From Pantoea sp. Cy-639 (lineage in GTDB: Bacteria > Pseudomonadota > Gammaproteobacteria > Pseudomonadales > Pseudomonadaceae), in assembly GCF_011752525.1 (NCBI RefSeq), contig NZ_VWXI01000002.1, positions 310,001 through 374,000 of the forward strand: a stretch of 64,000 nucleotides of DNA, read 5' to 3'. Positions within the stretch are counted from its first letter, which is position 1; every line of letters starts with the position of its first letter. The notes beneath the pieces are model-generated. The model ran no database searches. It saw only the letters and a program-made list of their open reading frames with translations, and had not been told where the DNA came from. This document shows positions 49,294-64,000 of the stretch, in pieces. The position numbers and the translations under genes are program-made.

Positions 49294-49356
49294 TCACCAT
49301 CTTTTGATGAATAATCGGGCTTACCACAAAACATTATTGCCACGCAGGGATAATCC

Positions 49357-50253
49357 ATGAGCAGTCGCTGGGAGGGCATCGACGAGTTCGTCGCCGTGGC
49401 CGAGTCAGGCCAGTTCACCGCTGCGGCGGAGCGTCTCGGCGTGTCCTCGTCACATATCAGCCGGCAGATTGCCCGCCTCGAAGAACGCCTGCAGACACGC
49501 CTGCTCTACCGCAGCACGCGTCGGGTGACCCTGAGCGAGGCCGGCCAGACCTTCCTGCAGCATTGCCAACGCCTGCAGGATGGACGCGAGGAAGCCCTGC
49601 GGGCCATGGGCGACCTGGCCAGCGAACCGAAGGGGCTGTTGCGCATGACCTGCGCGGTGGCCTACGGCGAACGCTTCATCGTGCCGCTGGTGACACGGTT
49701 CATGGCGCTGTATCCGCAGTTGCGGGTCGAAGTGGAATTGAGCAACCGCACCCTCGACCTGCTGCACGAAGGCATGGACCTGGCCATCCGCCTGGGCCGC
49801 CTGCAGGACTCCCGGCTGGTGGCCACGCGCCTGGCACCGCGACGCATGTACCTGTGCGCCTCGCCGGCGTACCTGGAACGCTACGGGCGGCCGCACAGCC
49901 TGTCGGAGTTGGCTCGGCACAATTGCCTGATCGGCAGCTCCGACCTGTGGGTATTGCAGCAGGATGGCCGCGAGATCAGTCAGCGGGTACAGGGCAACTG
50001 GCGCTGCAACAGTGGCCAGGCGGTACTGGATGCGGCCTTGCAAGGGATGGGGTTGTGCCAGCTTCCGGACTATTACGTCCTGGAGCACTTGCACAACGGC
50101 GCGCTGGTCTCGTTGCTGGAGGGGCATCAGCCGCCGAACACGGCGGTGTGGGCGCTGTATCCGCAACAACGACACCTGTCGCCGAAAGTCAGGCGCCTGG
50201 TGGATTACCTGAAGGAAGGGTTGGCGCAATTACCAGAATATCGGGGCGCCTGA
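49357..50253 (+). CDS. gfnR: LysR-type regulator of formaldehyde detoxification (GfnR-like)
   Basis: A 298-residue LysR regulator. The helix-turn-helix is FVAVAESGQFTAAAERLGVSSSHISRQIARLEERL; the sensor domain has LRMTCAVAYGERFIVPLVTRFMALYPQLRVEVELSNRTLDLLHEGMDLAIRLG. The divergent position relative to frmA-fghA matches GfnR, which activates these genes in P. aeruginosa. The interval contains ATTCACCATC-TTTT-GATGAAT (around 49291-49315), a plausible operator. Confidence 0.85.
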   Translation: MSSRWEGIDEFVAVAESGQFTAAAERLGVSSSHISRQIARLEERLQTRLLYRSTRRVTLSEAGQTFLQHCQRLQDGREEALRAMGDLASEPKGLLRMTCAVAYGERFIVPLVTRFMALYPQLRVEVELSNRTLDLLHEGMDLAIRLGRLQDSRLVATRLAPRRMYLCASPAYLERYGRPHSLSELARHNCLIGSSDLWVLQQDGREISQRVQGNWRCNSGQAVLDAALQGMGLCQLPDYYVLEHLHNGALVSLLEGHQPPNTAVWALYPQQRHLSPKVRRLVDYLKEGLAQLPEYRGA

Positions 50254-50286
50254 TCGAAAGCGGGTCCGTTGTGCGGCCCCACAATC

Positions 50287-50994
50287 TCAGCGTCTGGCTG
50301 TCCAGCGCTGGCGCAGCCACTCCAGGTCTTCCGGTCGGGTCACCTTGATGTTGTCGCTACGCCCTTCGACCAGGCGGGGCGCATGCCCGGCCCATTCGAT
50401 GGCCGAGGACTCGTCGGTCACGGCGACATCGGAGACCAGGCACTCGGCCAGCGCCCGGTGCAAGGTGCCCAGTCGGAACATCTGCGGTGTATAGGCCTGC
50501 CAGACGGTGCTGCGATCCACCGTAGCGGCGACCCGACCATCCGGCCCCGCACGCTTGAGGGTGTCGCGCGCCGGAACAGCTAGCAACCCTCCTACAGGAT
50601 CATCAGCTAGCTCTGACAGCAATTTGTCCAAATCACTACGCGCCAAGTTCGGGCGGGCGGCATCGTGCACGAGCACCCAATCGTTATCCGAAGCCCCCTG
50701 GGCGTGCAGCAGCAACAGGGCGTTGAGCACCGAGTCTGCACGCTCGCGCCCACCCGGTGCACGCTGGATGCGCGGATCGCCGGCGCAGCGTAGGCCGGGC
50801 CAGTACGGGTCTTCATCGGCAATACTGACCACCACGCCCTTGAGCGCGGGATGGTCGAGAAAACAGTCGAGGCTATGCTCGAGAATGGTCTGCCCACCCA
50901 GTTGCAGATATTGCTTGGGCCGGTCGGCAGCCATGCGGGCACCTACGCCCGCGGCGGGAATCACGGCCCAGAAGGCCGGCAGTAGTTCGATCAT
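50287..50994 (-). CDS. ispD: 2-C-methyl-D-erythritol 4-phosphate cytidylyltransferase
   Basis: A 235-residue MEP-pathway enzyme. The CTP loop is AVIPAAGVGARMAADRPKQYLQLGGQTILEH, with VLVHDAARPN and the IKVTRPEDL end. It makes CDP-methylerythritol, the substrate for the later step leading to IspF. It overlaps ftsB by four bases (ATGA). Confidence 0.97.
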   Translation of the reverse strand: MIELLPAFWAVIPAAGVGARMAADRPKQYLQLGGQTILEHSLDCFLDHPALKGVVVSIADEDPYWPGLRCAGDPRIQRAPGGRERADSVLNALLLLHAQGASDNDWVLVHDAARPNLARSDLDKLLSELADDPVGGLLAVPARDTLKRAGPDGRVAATVDRSTVWQAYTPQMFRLGTLHRALAECLVSDVAVTDESSAIEWAGHAPRLVEGRSDNIKVTRPEDLEWLRQRWTARR

Positions 50995-51272
50995 TTCTGT
51001 GGCAACTGGTAGAGGGTTTCGCCCTCCTTGACCATCCCCAGTTCGTGGCGAGCCCGTTCTTCCACGGTCTCCATACCTTTCTTCAACTCCAGCACCTCGG
51101 CGTCGAGCACGCGATTGCGCTCCAGCAAGCGCTCGTTCTCAGCGTGCTGGTCGGCGATCTGCTGCTTGAGTTCGGTCACTTGCGCCAGGCTGCCAGTACC
51201 GACCCAGAGCCGATATTGCAGGCCGCCGAGCAACAGGAGCAGGACGAGGAACAACCAATAGGGACTGCGCAT
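50991..51272 (-). CDS. ftsB: Cell division protein FtsB
   Basis: A 93-residue bitopic membrane protein: short cytoplasmic start (MRSPYW), one membrane helix (LFLVLLLLLGGLQYRLWVG), then a coiled coil (VTELKQQIADQHAENERLLERNRVLDAEVLELKKGMETVEERARHELGMVK). It joins FtsL and FtsQ at the divisome. It lies between eno and ispD, its usual position. Confidence 0.96.
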   Translation of the reverse strand: MRSPYWLFLVLLLLLGGLQYRLWVGTGSLAQVTELKQQIADQHAENERLLERNRVLDAEVLELKKGMETVEERARHELGMVKEGETLYQLPQK

Positions 51273-51320
51273 GAAGATATCCAGGGTAAAAAAGGCCGCC
51301 GCAGCGAGCTTCCGATAGCA

Positions 51321-51346
51321 CGAAGCCTGGCCGAGGCCAGGCTTCG
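51321..51346 (-). terminator. Strong hairpin between eno and ftsB
   Basis: Eleven-base arms GAAGCCTGGCC / GGCCAGGCTTC. There is no T run directly after it on the minus strand; a T6 lies about 30 bases farther (51288-51293). It may terminate eno partly or protect its 3' end. Confidence 0.45.
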
Positions 51347-51430
51347 ATGACAGAAACCCTTGTAGGACGTCTGAAATTTCAGTGTGAAAGTTCAGACAGC
51401 CTCGGCTGCTGCCTTTTTACCATCTCTTGC

Positions 51431-52831
<1,401 letters not shown>

Positions 52832-52873
52832 TCAGGGGGTGGAACGGGCGGTACTTTACCCGAGAAATGAGCT

Positions 52874-55372
<2,499 letters not shown>

Positions 55373-55620
55373 TTAAGGCGGCCAGCGCCGCCGGAGAAAG
55401 CGAAGGAAGGCCGAAGCCCCCGATCACCTGCGTCAATTACAGTGCATCTCGAACAACTGCCGCGTCTGTACAGACCAGGGGTGTCCCCGGTTTGGAGCTC
55501 GCTCGTCATTTTAAGAATCAGCCCAGCAAAAAACTGCTTGGTAATCGGCAACTCCTGTGTTTTCGAGGAACCCACAGAAGCTGTATCAAGAAGGGAGGGT
55601 AGTCTACCCGAATGTACCCT

Positions 55621-56919
55621 TCAGCTCAAACCTTGCGCGCTGGTCGGCGGTTGCCAGCGCAACTGCCAGCCTGCCTGGCCAAGGGCCGGCAGGTTGGCCA
55701 CCGCCAGCAACCGCTCGCCCTGGAACAGCAGCGGCAGGCGCGGACGCACGAAGCACGGAATCATCTGCTCGTTGAGCAGGCGCTTGAGATCGCGTCGGCC
55801 GCGACCGGGCACCTCGAGCACTTCGCCGCCCTGGCGGTAGGCGATACGCAGCTCGATGTCGCCGGGCTGGCCTTCAAGCCATATCCGACCGTTGCCAGGC
55901 AGCGTCACCGGCACGCGGTGGTCCGGCCAGTCGATGGCGCAGGCATCCGGGCTGCCCTGCCATGGCCCGCTCAACCACCAGATACGACCATGACTGCGCT
56001 GCAACTCACCGTCGGTCAGGCGCCAGACTGGCCGTGCATCGACAGCCGCGTCGCGCAAGTCCTCCCAACCGGCCCAGTGGCGGCTGTCCGGCAACCGGGT
56101 ACGCTGGCCGAGCCAGTATTGCAGTGCATTGCGCTGACGCGCCGGCGACAGCGCAGCCAGTACCTCCAGGTCGAGAGAGTCCAGGCCGAGCCAGGGCAGC
56201 GGCGCATTGCCGCAGGCCTTCGCCAGATCGCCCCTCGCCAGCTCGTCCAGCAAGCCCAGCGCCTCGCCAAGATGCTCGGCGCTGCGGGCAAGATTGCCTG
56301 CAGCCTGCGGCCAGCGCTGGCACAGCAGAGGGAAAACCTCGCCTCGCAAGAAGTTGCGGGCAAAAGCGGTATCGCGATTGGATGGATCTTCGACCCACCT
56401 CAGCGCGTGGACTTCGGCATAGGCCTGCAACTGCTGGCGCGACGTCTTCAACAGTGGACGCACCAGGCTGCCCTGCCCCAACGGCCGCGCCTCGGGCATG
56501 GCGGACAGGCCACGCAGGCCGGCACCACGCAACAGGCGGAACAGCAAGGTCTCGGCCTGGTCATCGCGGTGCTGGCCGGTGAACAGTACCGCGCCGGGAC
56601 CCAGCAGCTTGGCGAAGGCAGCATAACGGGCATCCCGGGCAGCCTGTTCGAGGCTGGCGCCAGGCGCGACCTGAACGGGAATCACGTCGAGTTCGACCCC
56701 AAGGGCATCGCAGATCGACTGGCAATGGCCAGGCCAGGCATCGGCCACGGTTTGCAGACCATGATGCACGTGCACGGCGCGCAGGGGCGGCGAGGGATGG
56801 CCATGGGCGTAGCCGGCGAGTTGGTGCAGGAGGACGGTGGAGTCGAGGCCGCCAGAGAAGGCGACGTACCAGGCGGGGGCATTGAGCCAGGGAGCGAGTT
56901 GCGTGGCGAGGTCTGGCAT
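55621..56919 (-). CDS. tilS: tRNA(Ile)-lysidine synthetase TilS
   Basis: A 432-residue enzyme that converts C34 of the minor tRNA-Ile to lysidine. The PP-loop is VAFSGGLDSTVLLHQLAG, with the catalytic region TGQHRDDQAETLLFRLLRGAGLRGLSAM; a C-terminal tRNA-binding domain follows (LEVPGRGRRDLKRLLNEQMIPCFVRPRLPLLF). ATG 56919 has GAGGGA upstream. A REP pair separates it from accA. Confidence 0.96.
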   Translation of the reverse strand: MPDLATQLAPWLNAPAWYVAFSGGLDSTVLLHQLAGYAHGHPSPPLRAVHVHHGLQTVADAWPGHCQSICDALGVELDVIPVQVAPGASLEQAARDARYAAFAKLLGPGAVLFTGQHRDDQAETLLFRLLRGAGLRGLSAMPEARPLGQGSLVRPLLKTSRQQLQAYAEVHALRWVEDPSNRDTAFARNFLRGEVFPLLCQRWPQAAGNLARSAEHLGEALGLLDELARGDLAKACGNAPLPWLGLDSLDLEVLAALSPARQRNALQYWLGQRTRLPDSRHWAGWEDLRDAAVDARPVWRLTDGELQRSHGRIWWLSGPWQGSPDACAIDWPDHRVPVTLPGNGRIWLEGQPGDIELRIAYRQGGEVLEVPGRGRRDLKRLLNEQMIPCFVRPRLPLLFQGERLLAVANLPALGQAGWQLRWQPPTSAQGLS

Positions 56920-56941
56920 TGGCGTCCCTCTCCTGGATCGC

Positions 56942-57004
56942 ATCGCGGGACAAGCCCGCTCCCTCGCGCGCAATCCTTGCGTGGGAGCGGGCTTGTCCCG
57001 CGAT
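56942..57004. repeat. REP-type palindromic element between tilS and accA
   Basis: 22-bp arms (56942-56963 and 56983-57004) ATCGCGGGACAAGCCCGCTCCC and its complement around a 19-nt loop. It is the GGGACAAG variant of the element at 7861 (GGGGCAAG). Confidence 0.85.
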
Positions 57005-57019
57005 TATCACTGCGACCTG

Positions 57020-57967
57020 TTAGAGGCCGTAGCTCATCAGGCGATCGTAACGGCGCTTGAGCAGCGCGTCGTGGTCGAACTTGCCGAGCATGTCCAGCTG
57101 TTCGATCAGGTCGGCGCGGATGCTCTCGGACATTTTCACCGGGTCACGGTGAGCGCCGCCCAGCGGCTCCTGGATGACCTTGTCGACGATGTTCAGGCTC
57201 TTCAGGCGCTCGGCGGTGATGCCCATGGCCTCGGCGGCGTCGGCAGCCTTCTCGGCGGTCTTCCACAGGATCGAGGCGCAGCCTTCCGGCGAGATTACCG
57301 AGTAGGTCGAGTACTGCAGCATGTTCAGTTGGTCGCACACGCCGATGGCCAGTGCGCCGCCGGAACCGCCCTCACCGATCACGGTGGCGATGATCGGGGT
57401 CTTCAGGCGTGCCATGACACGCAGGTTCCAGGCGATGGCCTCGCTCTGGTTGCGCTCTTCGGCGTCGATGCCCGGGTAGGCGCCCGGAGTATCGATGAAG
57501 GTCAGGATCGGCATCTTGAAGCGCTCGGCCATTTCCATCAGGCGGCAGGCCTTGCGGTAGCCTTCCGGACGCGGCATGCCGAAGTTGCGGCGCACCTTCT
57601 CGCGCACCTCACGGCCCTTCTGGTGACCGATGACCATGACCGGCTTGTCGTTCAGGCGCGCGGTGCCACCGACGATGGCAGCGTCGTCGGCGAAGTGACG
57701 GTCGCCGTGCAGCTCTTCGAACTCGGTGAAGATGTGCTCGAGGTAGTCGAGGGTGTACGGACGGCGCGGATGACGGGCCAGGCGTGCGATCTGCCAGCTG
57801 GTCAGGTTGCCGAAGATGCTCTCGGTGAGGGTGCTGCTCTTGTCCTGCAGACGGGCAATCTCATCGCTGATGTTCAGCGAGTTGTCGTTGCCCACCAGGC
57901 GCAGCTCTTCGATCTTGGCTTGCAGGTCGGCAATCGGCTGTTCGAAATCGAGGAAATTCGGGTTCAT
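57020..57967 (-). CDS. accA: Acetyl-CoA carboxylase carboxyltransferase subunit alpha
   Basis: A 315-residue subunit of the enzyme that commits acetyl-CoA to fatty-acid synthesis. The N-terminal helix ([18 protein letters not shown]) and the carboxyltransferase core ([71 protein letters not shown]) are intact. It follows dnaE on the same strand, its usual neighbour. Confidence 0.98.
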   Translation of the reverse strand: MNPNFLDFEQPIADLQAKIEELRLVGNDNSLNISDEIARLQDKSSTLTESIFGNLTSWQIARLARHPRRPYTLDYLEHIFTEFEELHGDRHFADDAAIVGGTARLNDKPVMVIGHQKGREVREKVRRNFGMPRPEGYRKACRLMEMAERFKMPILTFIDTPGAYPGIDAEERNQSEAIAWNLRVMARLKTPIIATVIGEGGSGGALAIGVCDQLNMLQYSTYSVISPEGCASILWKTAEKAADAAEAMGITAERLKSLNIVDKVIQEPLGGAHRDPVKMSESIRADLIEQLDMLGKFDHDALLKRRYDRLMSYGL

Positions 57968-58072
57968 AGGCTTCCGTCTTGGGTCTACGGCCAGGCGGCC
58001 GGCCGGTGGATCCGTTTGGCGCCCTACCTTAAGGGATCAGGCGCATTCAGGTCGAGATTAAAATTCGTCGCT

Positions 58073-61597
<3,525 letters not shown>

Positions 61598-61694
61598 GGA
61601 GGATCCTGTAGCAGAGCTGAACGACAAGGGCGGGATTGTAGCGTATTGAACTTCACTTGCCTCACCTGGAGGCCAGCGGTTGGTTGCAGAATGC

Positions 61695-61757
61695 ATCGCG
61701 GGGCAAGCCTGCTCCTACGCGCATCCATCTGCGCGAGGGAGCGGGCTTGCCCCGCGA
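61695..61757. repeat. REP-type palindromic element between rnhB and dnaE
   Basis: Imperfect arms TCGCGGGGCAAGCCTGCTCC (61695-61714) and GGGAGCGGGCTTGCCCCGCGA (61737-61757). It carries the GGGGCAAG form also seen at 7861. Confidence 0.82.
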
Positions 61758-61772
61758 ATGGGCACGCCAGGA

Positions 61773-62396
61773 TCAGATCAGCGAGCTGGAGATCCCTGCA
61801 CGGGCCTCCCACGCAGCCCGTACCGGCGCGAACGAACGCCGATGAATGGGCGTCGGCCCGAGACGGGCCAGGGCCTCGAGGTGCACCGGGGTCGGATACC
61901 CCTTGTGCCCACCGATACCGTACCCCGGATAGATCCGCTCGAACTCGCTCATCTCGCGGTCACGGGTAACCTTGGCCAGGATCGAGGCCGCCGCAATGGC
62001 CGGCACCTGGGAGTCACCCTTGACCACCGGTGCCGCTGGCACCGCCAGCTTCGGGCAGCGGTTGCCGTCGATCAGCGCCAGTTTGGGCGTGACATGCAAG
62101 CCTTCCACCGCGCGCTGCATGGCCAGCATGGTGGCCTGCAGGATGTTCAGGCGGTCGATTTCCTCGACCTCGGCGCGGGCAATGCAAAAACTCAGCGCTT
62201 TTTCGCAGATCTCGTCGAACAGTGCCTCGCGCTTGGCCTCGGTGAGTTTCTTCGAATCGTTCAAACCAAGAATCGGCCTGCGCGGATCGAGGATCACCGC
62301 GGCGGTGACCACGGCGCCGCACAACGGGCCACGACCGACTTCGTCGACACCGGCGACCAGTTCCTCGACCAGGTTGAAATCCAGTCCCATCTGCAT
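61773..62396 (-). CDS. rnhB: Ribonuclease HII
   Basis: A 207-residue RNase HII that nicks DNA at embedded ribonucleotides. Catalytic acidic residues are in [17 protein letters not shown] and [11 protein letters not shown]; the [19 protein letters not shown] segment is family-typical. It starts just after the lpxB stop, within the lpxA-lpxB-rnhB-dnaE run. Confidence 0.97.
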   Translation of the reverse strand: MQMGLDFNLVEELVAGVDEVGRGPLCGAVVTAAVILDPRRPILGLNDSKKLTEAKREALFDEICEKALSFCIARAEVEEIDRLNILQATMLAMQRAVEGLHVTPKLALIDGNRCPKLAVPAAPVVKGDSQVPAIAAASILAKVTRDREMSEFERIYPGYGIGGHKGYPTPVHLEALARLGPTPIHRRSFAPVRAAWEARAGISSSLI

Positions 62397-62397
62397 G

Positions 62398-63525
62398 TCA
62401 GCGGTCCTTCAACAGGGCCAGCACCGCCTCGGCCGCCTGGTTGGAGGCGTCACGGCGCAGGGTTCGGTGAATCTGATCGAAGCTCTCGGTCTGCTGCGAG
62501 CCATCGGCGACCAGCGGTGCCAGGGTCTGTGCCAGGGCTTCGCTGGTGGCGGCATCCTGCAGCAGCTCAGGCACCAGCAGACGCTGGGCCAGCAGGTTCG
62601 GCAACGACACGTAGGGGCTCTTGACCAGGCGCTTGAGAATCCAGTAAGTCAACGGCGCCAGGCGGTAGGCCACCACCATCGGCCGCTTGTACAGCATGGC
62701 CTCCAGGGTCGCGGTGCCGGACGCGATCAGCACCGCGTCACAGGCCGCCAGCGCGTTGTGCGACTGGCCGTCGAGCAGGGTCAATGGCAGCTCGCGCCCT
62801 TCCAGCATCTGTTCGACCTGGGTCCGGCGCGCGGCATTGGCGCACGGCAGCACGAAACGCACCCCCGGCACCAGTTCGCGCAAACGCTGGGCAGCATCGA
62901 GGAACAAGGCCCCCAGGCGCCCGACCTCACCGCCCCGACTGCCCGGCATCAGGGCAATGACCGGACCTTCGCCCAGCCCCAGTTCGGCACGCGCCGCACC
63001 ACGGTCGGCCTCGAGTGGAATGGTGTCGGCCAGCGGGTGGCCGACGAAACGCACCGGCACGCCCTGCTCTTCATAAAAGCGCGCTTCGAACGGCAGCAGC
63101 GTGAGCATCAGGTCACAGCCTTCGCGGATCTTCAGCACACGCTTCTGCCGCCAGGCCCAGACCGACGGGCTGACGTAGTGCACCGTCTTGATCCCGGCCT
63201 GACGCAACTTGAGTTCGATATTGAGGGTGAAGTCCGGCGCATCGATACCGATGAAGACATCGGGCTTTTCGTCGATCAGCGTCTGGATCAGCGCCTTGCG
63301 CCGCTTGAGCAGCTCGCGCAGGCGTCCGAGCACTTCCACCAACCCCATGACCGCCAGGCGTTCCATGGGGAAGTAGGAAGTCATACCCTCGGCTTCCATC
63401 AAAGGCCCGCCAACACCGATGAAACGCACATCGGGATGACGGGCCTTGATGGCGCGCATCAGGCCGGAACCAAGAATGTCGCCGCTGGCCTCGCCCGCGA
63501 CCAGCGCAACGCAGAGCGGGGCCAT
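62398..63525 (-). CDS. lpxB: Lipid-A-disaccharide synthase
   Basis: A 375-residue glycosyltransferase joining two lipid A monosaccharides at the inner membrane. Visible motifs are [51 protein letters not shown] and [23 protein letters not shown]. It starts one base after lpxA stops. Confidence 0.98.
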   Translation of the reverse strand: MAPLCVALVAGEASGDILGSGLMRAIKARHPDVRFIGVGGPLMEAEGMTSYFPMERLAVMGLVEVLGRLRELLKRRKALIQTLIDEKPDVFIGIDAPDFTLNIELKLRQAGIKTVHYVSPSVWAWRQKRVLKIREGCDLMLTLLPFEARFYEEQGVPVRFVGHPLADTIPLEADRGAARAELGLGEGPVIALMPGSRGGEVGRLGALFLDAAQRLRELVPGVRFVLPCANAARRTQVEQMLEGRELPLTLLDGQSHNALAACDAVLIASGTATLEAMLYKRPMVVAYRLAPLTYWILKRLVKSPYVSLPNLLAQRLLVPELLQDAATSEALAQTLAPLVADGSQQTESFDQIHRTLRRDASNQAAEAVLALLKDR

Positions 63526-63526
63526 G

Positions 63527-64000
63527 TCAGCGGGTGATGCCGCGGGCGGAGGCGATGATCGACTGGCGGAACACTTCGACTTCCGGGAACTGGCTCGCCA
63601 GCTCGTCCAGCTCCTTCATCGCCTCTTCGACGGTTAGCCCTTGGCGGTAGACGATCTTGTAGGCGCGGCGCAGCGCATGCAGCACTTCATCGCTGAAGCC
63701 ACGACGGCGCAAGCCCTCGAAGTTCATGCTGCGGGCTTCGGCAGGGCTGCCGAACACGGTGACATAGGCTGGCACGTCCTTGCCGATCGCCGTGCCCATG
63801 CCGGAGAAGGCATGAGCGCCGATGTGGCAATACTGGTGGACCAGGGTGTAGCCAGACAGGATCGCCCAGTCGCCGACATGCACATGACCCGCCAGCGCGG
63901 TGTTGTTGACCAGGATGCAGTGGTTGCCGATCACGCTGTCGTGACCGATATGGGCATAGGCCATGATCAGGTTGTGATCGCCCAGCGTCGTTTCCGCGCG
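63527..64000 (-). CDS. lpxA: UDP-N-acetylglucosamine acyltransferase, C-terminal part (5' end outside window)
   Basis: The last 158 residues or so of LpxA, normally near 258. Left-handed beta-helix hexapeptides ([33 protein letters not shown]) precede the C-terminal helical part ([39 protein letters not shown]). It puts the first acyl chain on UDP-GlcNAc in lipid A synthesis. The gene is on the minus strand and its start lies beyond base 64000. Confidence 0.97.
   Translation of the reverse strand, partial: RAETTLGDHNLIMAYAHIGHDSVIGNHCILVNNTALAGHVHVGDWAILSGYTLVHQYCHIGAHAFSGMGTAIGKDVPAYVTVFGSPAEARSMNFEGLRRRGFSDEVLHALRRAYKIVYRQGLTVEEAMKELDELASQFPEVEVFRQSIIASARGITR

Overview
The window is a GC-rich stretch of chromosome from a Pseudomonas, most likely of the P. 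putida/P. mosselii/P. entomophila group. The evidence is the gene order (recX-recA-pncC / tailocin / mutS-fdxA-rsmZ-rpoS-nlpD-pcm-surE-truD-ispF / fghA-frmA-LysR / ispD-ftsB-eno-kdsA-pyrG-tilS-accA-dnaE-rnhB-lpxB-lpxA), an R-type tailocin between pncC (cinA) and mutS, REP-type palindromes of the 'GCGGGGCAAGCCCGCTCCC' kind, and a lectin-like bacteriocin of the putidacin L1 type. No tool was run; family assignments come from reading motifs and from knowledge of Pseudomonas gene order.

Region 1 (1-20.2 kb) is housekeeping sequence: the 3' end of proS, a lipoprotein, dinB, three tandem initiator tRNA genes each with its own promoter and terminator, mprF with its hydrolase partner, kup, rimO, small enzymes (GNAT, a degenerate pseudouridine synthase, YehS, TrmO), the divergent fpr/finR pair, dgkA, erdR, a DTW-domain tRNA enzyme, a secreted protein and a LOG-family protein. 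Region 2 (20.2-22.3 kb) is recX-recA-pncC with a LexA box in front of recA.

Region 3 (22.4-38.3 kb) is the accessory region, an R-type tailocin (contractile phage-tail bacteriocin) on the minus strand. From promoter to end it reads: CI/LexA-like repressor, a 300-nt leader, holin, Com-like zinc protein, LlpA-type lectin bacteriocin, a hypothetical protein, baseplate V-W-J-I, tail fibre and its chaperone, sheath, tube, tail chaperone E/E', tape measure, U, X, D, a second Com-like protein, GH19 endolysin, Rz and an embedded Rz1. No capsid, portal, terminase or integrase gene is present. The most notable observations are here: a CTT-TGA-C apparent +1 frameshift site in E/E', two Com-like proteins each just upstream of a killing or lysis gene, a lectin bacteriocin inside the operon, intrinsic-terminator-like hairpins inside the operon, and a 12-bp element shared between the tailocin promoter and a promoter that reads into mutS through a 36-codon upstream ORF.

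Region 4 (38.4-64 kb) returns to core genes: mismatch repair, ferredoxin, the sRNA rsmZ with eight GGA motifs and a distant GacA box, the stationary-phase sigma factor cluster, isoprenoid enzymes, glutathione-dependent formaldehyde oxidation with its LysR regulator, glycolysis/CTP/KDO synthesis, tRNA-Ile lysidine synthesis, fatty-acid initiation, replication, and lipid A synthesis (lpxA is cut by the window end).
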